Shown: positions 18,801-25,165 of the stretch, in pieces
Layout of the letters: each line of letters starts with the position of its first letter
Position numbering within the stretch: the stretch's first letter is position 1
Origin: Kitasatospora aureofaciens
GTDB taxonomy: Bacteria > Actinomycetota > Actinomycetes > Streptomycetales > Streptomycetaceae
Assembly (NCBI RefSeq): GCF_001188955.3
Contig: NZ_JPRF03000076.1
Location: 1-64,000 of the forward strand
Length of the DNA: 64,000 nt
Direction of reading: 5' to 3'
Translations under genes and position numbers: made by a program
Notes under the pieces: model-generated
Told to the model about the DNA's origin: nothing
The model's input: the letters and a program-made list of their open reading frames with translations, nothing else
Database searches by the model: none

Positions 18801-20108
18801 CTACGCCCCGACGGCGTCTGCGGCGGATTCGGCACCTGCTCCGACGACAAGGGCAACATCACCACCGAAACGTTCAAACTCGAACGCGACGGCTCCTGGA
18901 CCGAGGGCTACTGGAACTGGTATAGCGGCAACAAGGACCACCCCGTCTACGTCTCCAAGCACATCTTCATCATCTACCGCGGCGGAACAGTCAAGGACAG
19001 CGTCCACGAACTCTTTGACACGCTCCAGTACATCCCAGGGGTGAGCACCGTCGGCGCTGTCGGGTCCGCCGTCATGGACGCCCACGACGGCAACTACCTG
19101 AGTGCCGCCCAGAACCTCGCCGGCGCCATCCCCGGCGAGCGCATCGCCGCAAAGGGCACACAGCTCGCCGAAAAGGCCGCAAAGGCCACCAACGAAGCAG
19201 AAAAGGTCGAACAAGAAGCGAGCGCCGCATCCAACGCGGCGTGCGATATCACCAGCCTTCTGGCAGGCGCCGCGCACAGCTTCCCTCCAGGCACGCGCGT
19301 CCTCCTGGCTGACGGCACATCTCAAGCCATCGAGACCCTTCAGACTGGCGACCAGGTCCAGGCGACGGACCCGACAACCGGGAAGACCGAGCCCAAACCC
19401 GTCACCCACACGATCCGCACACCGGACGACGAGCACTTCACCGACCTGACCCTGCAGGCCACCGCCTCCACCAGCGACTCCAGGAAGGCGGAGAACCTCA
19501 CCAGCACCCAGCACCACCCCTTCTGGGACCAAACCACCCAGCGCTGGACCAACGCCTCGGAACTCCACACCGGAGATGAACTCCGCACCGCAGACGGCCG
19601 AACCCTCACCGTCCTGACCGTGCGGAACTACGACACCAACCCTCAGGCCGCATACGACCTCACCGTCGCCGACCGCCACACGTACTATGTGCTGGCGGGG
19701 GCCACGCCGGTCCTCGTTCACAACGATAACTGTGATGAGACCGTTGACTTCGCGCATGGGACAACCATGGAGTCAGCTCGCAACATTGCAGCAAATGGCC
19801 TCGACTCGGGTGCCAATGTCGCGAATTCTGTCTATTCGAAGGCCCCTGGAAGTTTCTATGCCATTCAGGTTGACCAGGCAGATCGCGCGGCTGCAGTTGA
19901 GACGGCCGCCTATTGGGGAAGTCGACATGCGGCGAAAGGTGACGTGTGCGTGCTGATTTGCCGACTTCCAAAGTCTGTCGTGCAAGACCTGGAAAGTAGG
20001 GGTCACTTGATTAATCTAGAGAAGCCGACGCAGTCGATATTCTCGCCCGAGGCATTCGAGGCCATTAATCAACATGCCACCTGGCCGCACATTATTCCGG
20101 TGGGATAG
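12837..20108 (+). CDS. RHS/YD-repeat polymorphic toxin with HINT domain and variable C-terminal toxin
   Basis: About 2423 residues. A basic N-terminus and hydrophobic stretch (VAALVALTMTGVSVPSAMA) act as signal peptide. Many YD repeats follow (such as YDALGRL, YDLRGRQ, YDLLGRK, YDAKGRT), and the RHS core GARQYDPARGRFISPDP ends at about residue 1990 with NPVNLSDPSGL. A HINT domain starts near residue 2145 (HSFPPGTRVLLADG) and ends GATPVLVHNDN, the usual release point. The last roughly 125 residues are the toxin: FAHGTTMESARNIAANGLD, SFYAIQ, YWGSRHA, IFSPEAFEAIN suggest an ADP-ribosyltransferase-like fold, but this is tentative. RHS shells encapsulate and deliver such tails. GTG 12831 is an alternative start; ATG 12837 has the better-spaced GAGGAG. 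Base composition falls in the toxin tail. Confidence 0.9.
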   Translation: MAWPARKRAGRPAGGRWRSPAVAALVALTMTGVSVPSAMAVTFPTQKGKVWTPPNTPLGDGTVSVEGRDAQPAPPPAAKAPAWTPEPTAPLTTGTATVTVGADSAEAEAARKATGGASPASGGATGTKAGALAVRVAPGPGKTESAHTVTVQVTGQDKGKAAGVNGPLIALTDAEAPASSGGRAASVTLDLKALQATGWSDRASLVALPPCALTTPDLPECRTQTPVTAKADGQGEITADVTLPPAATPRQGQTGAVKASFTTTAAPAQTVATASTSSSAGSLVLSATPSPSGALGTYTASPMSPSSAWTSGSNAGNFTYSYPIQVPPALGNAAPAVALSYNSADVDGKTSATNAQPSWVGDGWGYEPGFIERSYRGCDKAGITGSADQCWGGQNATLSLAGHSGAIVRDDATGTWHLSSDDGTKVEQLTGAPKAAGDIDYQGMEYWRITTPDGIQYYFGLNHLPGGDGSDPAANSVLTVPVYSPNSGDPCYNAGSGNSSWCQMAWRWQLDYVVDPHGNLTTYKYAAEGNKYKRGNAQSNGNGTLTDYQRSGYLKEIGYGQRLDDQKAAKGGANPAAKVLFTVAERCIPDASNDCSEAKRASTPNAWPDTPVDQICTDSSCTVSAPTFFTTKRLTAISTQVLVNNAYRTVDTWNLNQELADPGDGTKRLLQLDAVQHVPSNGQAEIKDLPPVQFQYKMRANRIDGLVPASPMFMRPRIQSITTEMGGRINVIYADPECSRVNNHMPASEDGNAMACMPVKWYLPGQSSKDPVNDWFDKPLVKTVVEQDLVSTPAISKTTEYTYNGGAAWHRNDAEFTDPKTRTWDDFRGYQSVTTTTGNADPGEAPKSQQKVTYLRGMDGDHLADGTTKRSVQVPSPLGGTVTDSNQLNGRVVATETFDQAGGTVTTTSGSTYNGQQKSATHAQSAGAPQIFAWYADSETTAITKAKLADGTWRTTTGVTTTEPANGNRVIKVDDKGDGTAATPEICTTTGYAASDNPQLLTLVSQKTSFQGACSGTATSTSTLSAGRTIYDGKPFGKAGATGEPTGSQTLDHFDQSGNPVYVQIGSATFDTYGRSLTTSTTDGSTYDAAGNQVSGPSVTPAVTKIAFTPASGALPTQVQTTGPMGAGWTTTTTQDPARGSVLTSTDVNGRVTTSQYDALGRLTAVWAPGRPTTDLASKKFTYSLRGTAGPSTVKTESLNDGASTYSANIDLYDGLGRPRQSQRTSDARPNGRLITDTVYDTHGWVIKTSAPYYEKSSFPTNSIFMPVADGQVPGQTWNTYDGNGRVVRSEFRSNGNLQWATTTSYPGADRTDVTPPGGGTATSTVTDARGRTTARWQYRTPTATGNSADADVTTYAYTPAGQTAGRTDSSGNTWNYTYDLRGRQVSASDPDTGTTQTSYDVNSRIDHTTDAKGNTLAYSYDLLGRKTGTYNGSVAPANQLASWTYDTLVNGQPTSSTRYVGGANGVAYTKAVTGYDTAYRPLGTSVTIPSKEGALAGTYTTTNSYSSVLGALTKTNIPAAGGLPAESVTYANSNTGLLFSAASLDQTVVMQVDYDALARPIRTTAGDYGTQVVSTQQYDWATGRVINSFVDRQVGTTAVDQTSYTYTPSGRITSATNIQNASATDTQCFTYDHLSRLTGAWTDTGPVTTIADWTDSSGTIHGTGSSTSVPGIGGCTNKDAPATVNPGGRTVGGPSPYWNTYTYDATGNRAGLVQHDITGNSLNDTTTTQTFGAAKTTNTPTTASNSGGGTGGPHALLTSTTTGPGGTKAVTYQYDAKGRTTAITDTGGTTTLTWNGEDKLDSLTKSGQTGATTTYLYDADGNQLIRRNPGKTTLNLPTDELTLDTSVPNGSLSNVRSIAAPGGLTFTRVTAPIGGGAVLIQAADPHGTNGVQINTDPNQTVTRRPTDPFGNPRGTQPDASAWAGTKGYVGGSKDDTTGLTNLGARQYDPARGRFISPDPILDEADPQQWNGYAYSNNNPVNLSDPSGLRPDGVCGGFGTCSDDKGNITTETFKLERDGSWTEGYWNWYSGNKDHPVYVSKHIFIIYRGGTVKDSVHELFDTLQYIPGVSTVGAVGSAVMDAHDGNYLSAAQNLAGAIPGERIAAKGTQLAEKAAKATNEAEKVEQEASAASNAACDITSLLAGAAHSFPPGTRVLLADGTSQAIETLQTGDQVQATDPTTGKTEPKPVTHTIRTPDDEHFTDLTLQATASTSDSRKAENLTSTQHHPFWDQTTQRWTNASELHTGDELRTADGRTLTVLTVRNYDTNPQAAYDLTVADRHTYYVLAGATPVLVHNDNCDETVDFAHGTTMESARNIAANGLDSGANVANSVYSKAPGSFYAIQVDQADRAAAVETAAYWGSRHAAKGDVCVLICRLPKSVVQDLESRGHLINLEKPTQSIFSPEAFEAINQHATWPHIIPVG

Positions 20109-20118
20109 ATTGGATCAA

Positions 20119-20463
20119 ATGAAGGACGAAGAGTATCCTGAGAGAGTTTCGATTAGTCGGATCCCTGATCCGCTTCAGGTAGGTGATTGGTTCTCCTTTA
20201 GCTGGGATGTGTCGCTGTCCGAGTCTGTCGACCTGTCTAGAATGGAGCTCCCCTCTCCCGGTGCCGGATTTTCTGGAATTGCCGCTCTGGTGGGGGCTGC
20301 TCCGGGAAATGTTCGCCTTTCAGTTTTTGATAGGCAGCCTGTCATCTCACCAGGGGCTCTCATCTATGCGTCCCGGATTGTCAACCACCTGCGAGAAAAT
20401 CTATCCTCGCCGGTGATGGTTGATGGTGAGCTGGATAATAGTCTTTTCCGGGTTTCGATGTGA
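20119..20463 (+). CDS. probable immunity protein of the RHS toxin
   Basis: A 114-residue, acidic, cytoplasmic protein beginning ten bases after the RHS stop. No family is recognised. Position directly behind a polymorphic toxin and low GC content like the toxin tail are the grounds for the call: immunity genes in these systems lie immediately downstream. The start ATG at 20119 has only a weak site (TTGGA). An in-frame ATG further upstream at 20074 would overlap the toxin gene by 35 bases. Internal features are a beta-rich middle (VGDWFSFSWDVSL) and a probable helix near ALIYASRIVNHLREN. Confidence 0.6.
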   Translation: MKDEEYPERVSISRIPDPLQVGDWFSFSWDVSLSESVDLSRMELPSPGAGFSGIAALVGAAPGNVRLSVFDRQPVISPGALIYASRIVNHLRENLSSPVMVDGELDNSLFRVSM

Positions 20464-20557
20464 GATCGACGCGACCGAATTGCCCTCACGCAGAACCATC
20501 TGGGACCGTGGTCGGAGAGTGGCCCGAACTTGAGCCCTGTTGGATATCGGCGGTTTC

Positions 20558-20671
20558 CCAGGGTTGTTGCAGCAGGGCTAGTTGATCAAGCTCTGACCTG
20601 TTATGCAGGCGCTCGGCTGGGATTTCCCAGCCGAGCGTTTTGCATGGGCGGTGGTTGATCTCGGCGGCGAA
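20558..20671 (-). mobile_element. IS30-family transposase C-terminal remnant
   Basis: Read on the minus strand, these bases encode FAAEINHRPCKTLGWEIPAE followed by RLHNRSELDQLALLQQPW. The block AAEINxRPxKTLGWxxPAERL is the typical C-terminal end of IS30-type transposases (the part after the last catalytic acidic residue). No catalytic DDE region or terminal inverted repeat remains. It ends exactly where the HINT fragment of the orphan toxin cassette begins, so it marks an old insertion and deletion junction. Confidence 0.75.
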
Positions 20672-21400
20672 GTCATCGCAACAGACCCAAAAACCGACAC
20701 GACGAACGCCGAACCAGTCACCAACACCATCGTCGGGTCGAACGACCGCGACTTCACCGATCTGACGGACGCCGACCCTCAAATTCGTCCAAGACCTCCA
20801 CGATCACCTCCACCCCAAAGCATCCATACTGGGATGAGACCACCCAGCACTGGACTAACGCCAGTGACCCTCAAAATCGGCCAATGCCTGCGAACCGCGG
20901 ACGGCAAGACCGCATCCGTCCTCCAGGTCCGCAGCTACCGAACCAGCCCCCGGCCGGCCTATAGCCGCACCATCGCAAACCTCCACACGTACTACGCGCT
21001 GGCGGGCGCCACGCCGATACTCGTACACAACGACAATGAAGCCGCCCGCCTGCTTGCAGGATGCGATGTTTCCGTCGAATCGCGGATGGTGACAAACTCG
21101 GCTGGCGAACAGGTGGAGCGTCTTACCGTCGCCAACGAAGATGATCTTTTGGCGATCGCCGATCACCTTGCTGGAGGAAGCCTGGATAATTTCGCGAACA
21201 GGAAGCCAGAGTTTTGGCGCGGCACTCTCCCCAATGGCAGGCATCGCGATATTGACTTTAATCTCGATGGGCATAAAAACCCGCCGGAGGGTCCTCGCGT
21301 CAAACTGTCTGAGCTGGAAAACAATGACCTTGGTGTCAGCAAGGGGAATAAGTGGAAGACCGTGTTGAAGGTGTTCGTAAAGGGGCGTGAATTCAGGTGA
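20672..21400 (+). pseudogene. orphan RHS C-terminal cassette: broken HINT plus toxin tail
   Basis: The fragment starts inside a HINT domain (EVIATDPKTDTTNAEPVTNT, aligned to VQATDPTTGKTEPKPVTHT of the full RHS). The block HPYWDETTQHWTNASD, needed for HINT activity, is present but in another frame (20821-20868), so two compensating frameshifts flank it. The frame returns at LKIGQCLRTADGKTASVLQV and reaches GATPILVHNDN. The 119-residue tail (EAARLLAGCDVSVESRM... to KVFVKGREFR) is intact and unlike the tail of the full RHS gene; no family recognised, though GRHRDIDFNLDGHK may be active-site-like. It has no start or export module of its own, so it is a silent replacement tail. Its stop overlaps the next gene. 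Confidence 0.8.
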
Positions 21401-21840
21401 CCGCAGTAAAGAAGCATGTCAATTGGGAATTCGCGGAAATGCTGCTGGCTGCAGTTCTACCTGGGTCAACGGCGTATGATCCGGACAGGATTGCCGGCAT
21501 CCCTTTGGACGGCTGGGCACCCTTTGACATTGAAGAGCGCGATTCCGATGTCATCGAGGATGACTTCTTGTCGTACTGCGATGACCTCGAAGGCCCCCTC
21601 ATCGTAGTGAACAGCACCAGCTTTGACGAAGATCAAGGACCATTCTTTGTTGAGGCCTCACGTCTTGTTGATTTCGTCAAGGCGTTCCCTACTCGCGTCC
21701 GCGACTACTTTATGTACGCGAGCGTGATTGTCGTCTCGCCCGTCACTGGATTCGTAATCGTTGTTCAGGATGACGGCTACATTGTCAAGGTGCGCGGCAA
21801 TGCAATCATGGTGATGCAGGATAAATTGGGCGAAAAGTGA
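21397..21840 (+). CDS. immunity protein of the orphan toxin tail
   Basis: A 147-residue acidic cytoplasmic protein. Its GTG start overlaps the stop of the toxin tail (GTGA), so the two are translationally coupled, as is usual for a toxin and its immunity protein. Low GC and rare codons match the tail rather than the surrounding genome. No family is assigned. Visible features are an Asp/Glu-rich middle (DIEERDSDVIEDDFLSYCDD) and a hydrophobic beta-like end (YASVIVVSPVTGFVIVVQDD). The acidic patch would suit binding to a basic nuclease-like toxin, which is inference only. Confidence 0.65.
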   Translation: MTAVKKHVNWEFAEMLLAAVLPGSTAYDPDRIAGIPLDGWAPFDIEERDSDVIEDDFLSYCDDLEGPLIVVNSTSFDEDQGPFFVEASRLVDFVKAFPTRVRDYFMYASVIVVSPVTGFVIVVQDDGYIVKVRGNAIMVMQDKLGEK

Positions 21841-22287
21841 GGAATGTTTCATTGCCATAAGGGCTGAGCTCCGTTGCTCGGAGAGTTGACGCTTTGCACT
21901 ATCGGGGCCAACTACTACCCGCGCCGCGGACCCAACCCAAAGTTCGGGCTCAATACATGAGGTAGTGGGCTTCGCTGGACCCGGCTCCGGCGAAGCCCGC
22001 TTTCGTCTGATCGCCGATGGGCGGATATTCGTGCAACCGCCGAGAACTTTGTCGGGCGCATCGGGGTGGCATATATGAATTCTGTCGCGGCTTGCTTATG
22101 CGCGCGCTGGAGGAGTTCCGGTCAAGCCGATTGAGGATGCCCGCCGAAGGGTGCGAAGCTCTGGATTTACAACCAATTCGGGTAGCTCCTCGCAAGCACG
22201 TACGGAATGCGCGATGACTGCTGATAGCATGTTGGCGAAGTTTCAAAATCACCCCGGCAACATCTTGGATTATGTGCGCGAGCTGTG
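21841..22287 (+). other. decayed coding sequence, probably third toxin-tail remnant
   Basis: About 447 bases without an intact gene. Short open stretches remain: GANYYPRRGPNPKFGLN ending at 21960 in one frame, then GSGEARFRLIADGRIFVQPP ending at a TGA (22076-22078), and in that same frame a startless stretch that runs to a TGA at 22286-22288 with the end LAKFQNHPGNILDYVREL. That final TGA overlaps the start of the following immunity-like gene, which is the arrangement of a toxin 3' end. I infer a toxin tail broken by frameshifts and a stop. The terminator at 21967-21998 lies inside this stretch, so part of the coding look may be chance. Confidence 0.4.
21967..21998 (+). terminator. terminator after the orphan immunity gene
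   Basis: A 13-bp stem with one G-U pair (GGGCTTCGCTGGA with TCCGGCGAAGCCC) and loop CCCGGC, followed by CGCTTTCG. It lies about 130 bases after the stop codon. Confidence 0.6.
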
Positions 22288-23046
22288 ATGGCAACCAATT
22301 CAAGCGATCCAGAGTGCGCATCGATGGCGTATTTTGCTGTCATGGATGAACTGCTATCGATCGGTAGAGACAGCGTCAATCGCTTCTTGCAGCGCTGGTG
22401 CGGCTCCACAGGAGTGGCAGATGCCATTGAGGCAGGCATGGAACCCGCCGTTCCTCCTGAGCTTGCAGAGTGGCACGCAGCAGTAGCGCGCGTGGGCGCA
22501 CCGGTCATATTCCAAGATCACCCAGTGGCGCTTCCGGATCTTGCACCAGCAGCCGACGGGATGCTCACGTTCTGGCGTGAAAACCAGCATGGCTACTACT
22601 GGGCCATCCACGCAGGTCGTAGCGACCGGCAGGTTTTCTGCACAGAATCAGGATCGCGCGACTGGCACAGCACTGGCCAGGGCCTTGGGCAGTTCCTCCT
22701 CCACTGCACCGTACGCGAGGCCATCATTGGCAGTAAACGGAAGTTTACGACATTCATTGATAAGTCGATGTCAAATGATGCCCTACAGTCATTCTTGCCT
22801 TTGAATTTTTCCGCACTTTCAAGCGAGGAGTCGGAGACGAGACTTTGGTGCAGCGCTGATGCCCTCGCCCGCCTAGCGGTTCCTCTGGTGGGTTACGAGC
22901 AGCCTGGCGAGCAGCTCTGGATGCTTACTATTTCAGTCCAGCACGACTCAACCATTCAGGACTACGCCTCTCGGTTCGGTCACCATGTTTCCGAAGACGT
23001 GGATCCTCCTCTGCTGGAGGATTTGGACGAACCTCCTCCATTCTAG
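22288..23046 (+). CDS. immunity-like protein, possibly SUKH/SMI1-related
   Basis: A 252-residue cytoplasmic protein. Start options are GTG 22285 and ATG 22288, both overlapping the TGA of the decayed upstream frame. A central block, PVIFQDHPVALPDLAPAADG followed by MLTFWRENQHGYYWAI, and then VFCTESGSRDWHSTGQGLGQ resemble the SUKH-type immunity layout, in which an aromatic-rich beta sheet sits before a hydrophobic helix. The C-terminus is acidic and Pro-rich. It is the third immunity-like gene in a row after an RHS toxin, which fits an array kept from displaced toxins. Assignment to a specific immunity family is uncertain. Confidence 0.55.
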   Translation: MATNSSDPECASMAYFAVMDELLSIGRDSVNRFLQRWCGSTGVADAIEAGMEPAVPPELAEWHAAVARVGAPVIFQDHPVALPDLAPAADGMLTFWRENQHGYYWAIHAGRSDRQVFCTESGSRDWHSTGQGLGQFLLHCTVREAIIGSKRKFTTFIDKSMSNDALQSFLPLNFSALSSEESETRLWCSADALARLAVPLVGYEQPGEQLWMLTISVQHDSTIQDYASRFGHHVSEDVDPPLLEDLDEPPPF

Positions 23047-23106
23047 TTTCACTGATGGCCTGCGGGTCATCTTGCCCCCGCCGGCCGTCGGCGGGTGTGG
23101 GGACTA

Positions 23107-23505
23107 TCAGGCTCCCCATTCTTGGTCGGTTGGGACGATCTCGCGGCCCAGGGGCATCAGCGAGACCGGGATCATCTTGAGGTTGGCCCAGCCGAACGGG
23201 ATCCCGATGATCGACAGGAACAGCGGGATGCTGGTGATCAGGTGCCCGAGTGCCAGCCACCACCCGGCGAAGACGAACCAGATCACGTTCCCCACGCAGG
23301 ACGCCGCCCCGGCGTCGCGGCGCTCGACGGTGGTCCGCCCGAACGGCCACAGTATGAACCCGGCGATCCGGAACGAGGCGATGCCGAACGGGATGGTAAT
23401 GATGAGCACGCAGCAGATGATTCCGGCGAGCACGTAGGCAAGAGCCATCCAAATGCCGCAGAAAACCAACCAGATGACATTGAGGATGAACTTCACTGCA
23501 CTCAT
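23107..23505 (-). CDS. yccF: YccF-domain inner membrane protein, intact copy
   Basis: A 132-residue membrane protein with two repeated YccF halves. Residues 4-50 have NVIWLVFCGIWMALAYVLAG and IITIPFGIASF; residues about 70-118 have NVIWFVFAGWWLALGHLI and IIGIPFGWANLKM. Each half holds hydrophobic segments and a P-F-G turn. The function of the family is unknown. The start ATG is preceded by GAGAAGG. The 3' two-thirds are duplicated at 8276-8563. This copy keeps its N-terminal segment and native start, so it is the functional one. It bounds the RHS region on the right and probably belongs to the ancestral chromosome. Confidence 0.85.
   Translation of the reverse strand: MSAVKFILNVIWLVFCGIWMALAYVLAGIICCVLIITIPFGIASFRIAGFILWPFGRTTVERRDAGAASCVGNVIWFVFAGWWLALGHLITSIPLFLSIIGIPFGWANLKMIPVSLMPLGREIVPTDQEWGA
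23114..23388. repeat. direct repeat, right copy (yccF 3' segment)
   Basis: Same orientation as 8289-8563. Identity ends at 23388 (GATGCCGAA), after which this copy continues into intact coding sequence while the left copy does not. Confidence 0.9.
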
Positions 23506-23690
23506 GCTTGGTACCTTCTCACGGCTGATGACATGGAACTACGACCGTGCCATGCCCACCGGCGAGCGTGTCTACGCCCTTAGGGGCCGTTCCTCAGGGA
23601 CGGCTCCGGGTCGTCGCCTCGGCACACTGCTCCGGGGCCGTTGGCGTTGTGTCGACGGCCCCGGAGCGGCATTGGCGGACTGCGGCCCGA

Positions 23691-24323
23691 CTACTCGGTG
23701 ACTCCCAGGCTGAGTGTGCCGCCGTCGGGAAGATTGTGGATCTGCTGGGCGATCGGGCCCCTGATCCGCATCGCTTCGCCCGCATCCCGGACGACGACGT
23801 TCTCGAAGCTGTAGTCACCGCCCGCAACGAAGAACTGGAGCGGCACGAGACGCTGCTCGGGGGCGAGGGCGCCGTTCTGCTTCTGGAACTCGTAGGCGAA
23901 GGACGCGGCGGCGTTCACGTCCGGGTCGCTCAGCAGCCAGGCGGCCCAGTCGTTCAGGCTGCTTCCGAGATCTTCTGTCTCTGCGGTCTCGGGATCGAAG
24001 GTGACAACGCGTTCGCCGCCGACGATCGCGAACTGGGTGCCGAAGAGGTCCTGACCGAAGCAGAGGACGTTGTCGGCCAAGCCGCCGTACGTGCTCTTCC
24101 ACAGCTCGTCAGAGTTCCAGGAGAGGAGGTCGGGCCCCAGCCCTTCTTCCCCGGCCCGGAAGACCTGGATGCCCGCGTTGAAGGCGAAGAAGCCGTTCAT
24201 CCGGCCGAGCGCGACTCCGAGCTCGTGAAGCGGTCCGGTCTCGTGGCCGAAGTCGATTTCGATCGCCGGGCCCATCGGGCCGCGGGCGCGGCCGATCAGC
24301 TGGTCCAGGGGGCTGTCGGACAT
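23691..24323 (-). CDS. SMI1/KNR4 (SUKH)-like immunity protein
   Basis: A 210-residue cytoplasmic protein. The layout fits SUKH proteins: an early GxxxxELGVALGRMNGFFAF segment, then WNSDELWKSTYGGLADNVLC, FGQDLFGTQFAIVGGERVVT (the typical beta hairpin with FG and FDPETAE), and the later NDWAAWLLSDPD. SUKH proteins neutralise diverse nuclease toxins by direct binding. It lies last in a minus-strand operon behind a NucA/NucB nuclease toxin, five bases after the upstream gene. The start ATG has GGAGTG eight bases upstream. Confidence 0.75.
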   Translation of the reverse strand: MSDSPLDQLIGRARGPMGPAIEIDFGHETGPLHELGVALGRMNGFFAFNAGIQVFRAGEEGLGPDLLSWNSDELWKSTYGGLADNVLCFGQDLFGTQFAIVGGERVVTFDPETAETEDLGSSLNDWAAWLLSDPDVNAAASFAYEFQKQNGALAPEQRLVPLQFFVAGGDYSFENVVVRDAGEAMRIRGPIAQQIHNLPDGGTLSLGVTE

Positions 24324-24328
24324 CCGTT

Positions 24329-25147
24329 TCACTCCGCTGCTTGTGCTTCTGGGCCGATCGGCCTGGTGAGGTAATGGTCGCGCACCTTGTCGGTGACTAC
24401 CAAACGAAGGGTCGGCTGGAGAACGGGCGCATCGGGGATGGCGTCCCACTTGGCAAAGGGCCACCAGCGGCTGTGCGCGGCCAGCAGCATCTGCTCGCCG
24501 TGCTCGACCTCGCCACGGGTCGCATACCACCCTGCCATCCACAGACAGATGGAGTACTGCTCGGGCTCCTCCCCCGTGTCGGTGAGCAGTTGGTGCGCCC
24601 TTGTGAAGTCGTTGGTCTCAGACAGCGCCTCCCACACCAGTCGGCGCTGCTTCCTGTCGAGTTCGTGGTAGTTCCGGTCGACGAGTCCCGCGCCGATGAC
24701 GCCGTCCAGCGGGCGAACCGCACCACCCCAGTCGCTGTGGCAAGGGAGAAGGGGTTCCACGCCTTGTCGAGGCAGTTCCTGGGAGAGCCACTCGAAGTCC
24801 CTCCGCATATAGCGGCCGTCCGGGATGCGCTCGGCACAGGCGGCTAGCCGGGGTGCAGCTGGCTCATCCGCGTAGAGCTGGCCCGCGAGAAGCGCCGGCC
24901 GGAAGGGGGTGGACTGATCACACAGCTCTCCACCGAGCGGGCCATCGCGCTCGATCAGATCCTGGGTCAGATCGGCGGCCTGCGCGAACTCGCCCGTCCA
25001 GAAGAGGATCTGTACCGCCGCGGCTGCGGCCTCCCATACCGGCCCCCGAGCCCCGCCCTTCCTGGTTGCAATCTCCAGCAGGTCCGGAAGATCGGCGAGG
25101 AAGTTGCCTTTCCTCGCATCGGAAATAATTTTCTCACTCTTATTCAT
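24329..25147 (-). CDS. unknown protein of the nuclease-toxin operon
   Basis: A 272-residue Trp- and Leu-rich cytoplasmic protein without signal peptide. No family is recognised. The N-terminal half looks like helical repeats (PDLLEIATRKGG, AAAAAVQILFWTGEFAQAAD), perhaps TPR- or Imm49-like. The start is the ATG preceded by GGAGG at a five-base spacing; a TTG slightly upstream is less likely. It sits between the nuclease gene and the SMI1-like gene, 18 bases after the former. I infer a second immunity or chaperone component for the nuclease toxin. Confidence 0.6.
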   Translation of the reverse strand: MNKSEKIISDARKGNFLADLPDLLEIATRKGGARGPVWEAAAAAVQILFWTGEFAQAADLTQDLIERDGPLGGELCDQSTPFRPALLAGQLYADEPAAPRLAACAERIPDGRYMRRDFEWLSQELPRQGVEPLLPCHSDWGGAVRPLDGVIGAGLVDRNYHELDRKQRRLVWEALSETNDFTRAHQLLTDTGEEPEQYSICLWMAGWYATRGEVEHGEQMLLAAHSRWWPFAKWDAIPDAPVLQPTLRLVVTDKVRDHYLTRPIGPEAQAAE

Positions 25148-25165
25148 AGCCGCCTCCAATCTCCA

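Noticed and set aside
20603..20642. The hairpin CGCTCGGCTGGGA/TCCCAGCCGAGCG followed by TTTT as a terminator
   Set aside because: It coincides exactly with the conserved TLGWEIPAER codons of the IS30 remnant, so its symmetry is explained by coding. It might still terminate transcription incidentally.
20558..20671. A working IS30 element
   Set aside because: Only the C-terminal codons of the transposase remain; no catalytic region or terminal inverted repeats.
22073..22133. A short ATG frame near 22077 as a gene
   Set aside because: 19 codons only, no ribosome site, and it lies within the decayed toxin remnant.
8289..23388. The yccF repeats as insertion-sequence or att-site ends
   Set aside because: They are direct, about 275 bases long and coding, with no integrase gene in between. 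Homologous recombination or duplication explains them better.
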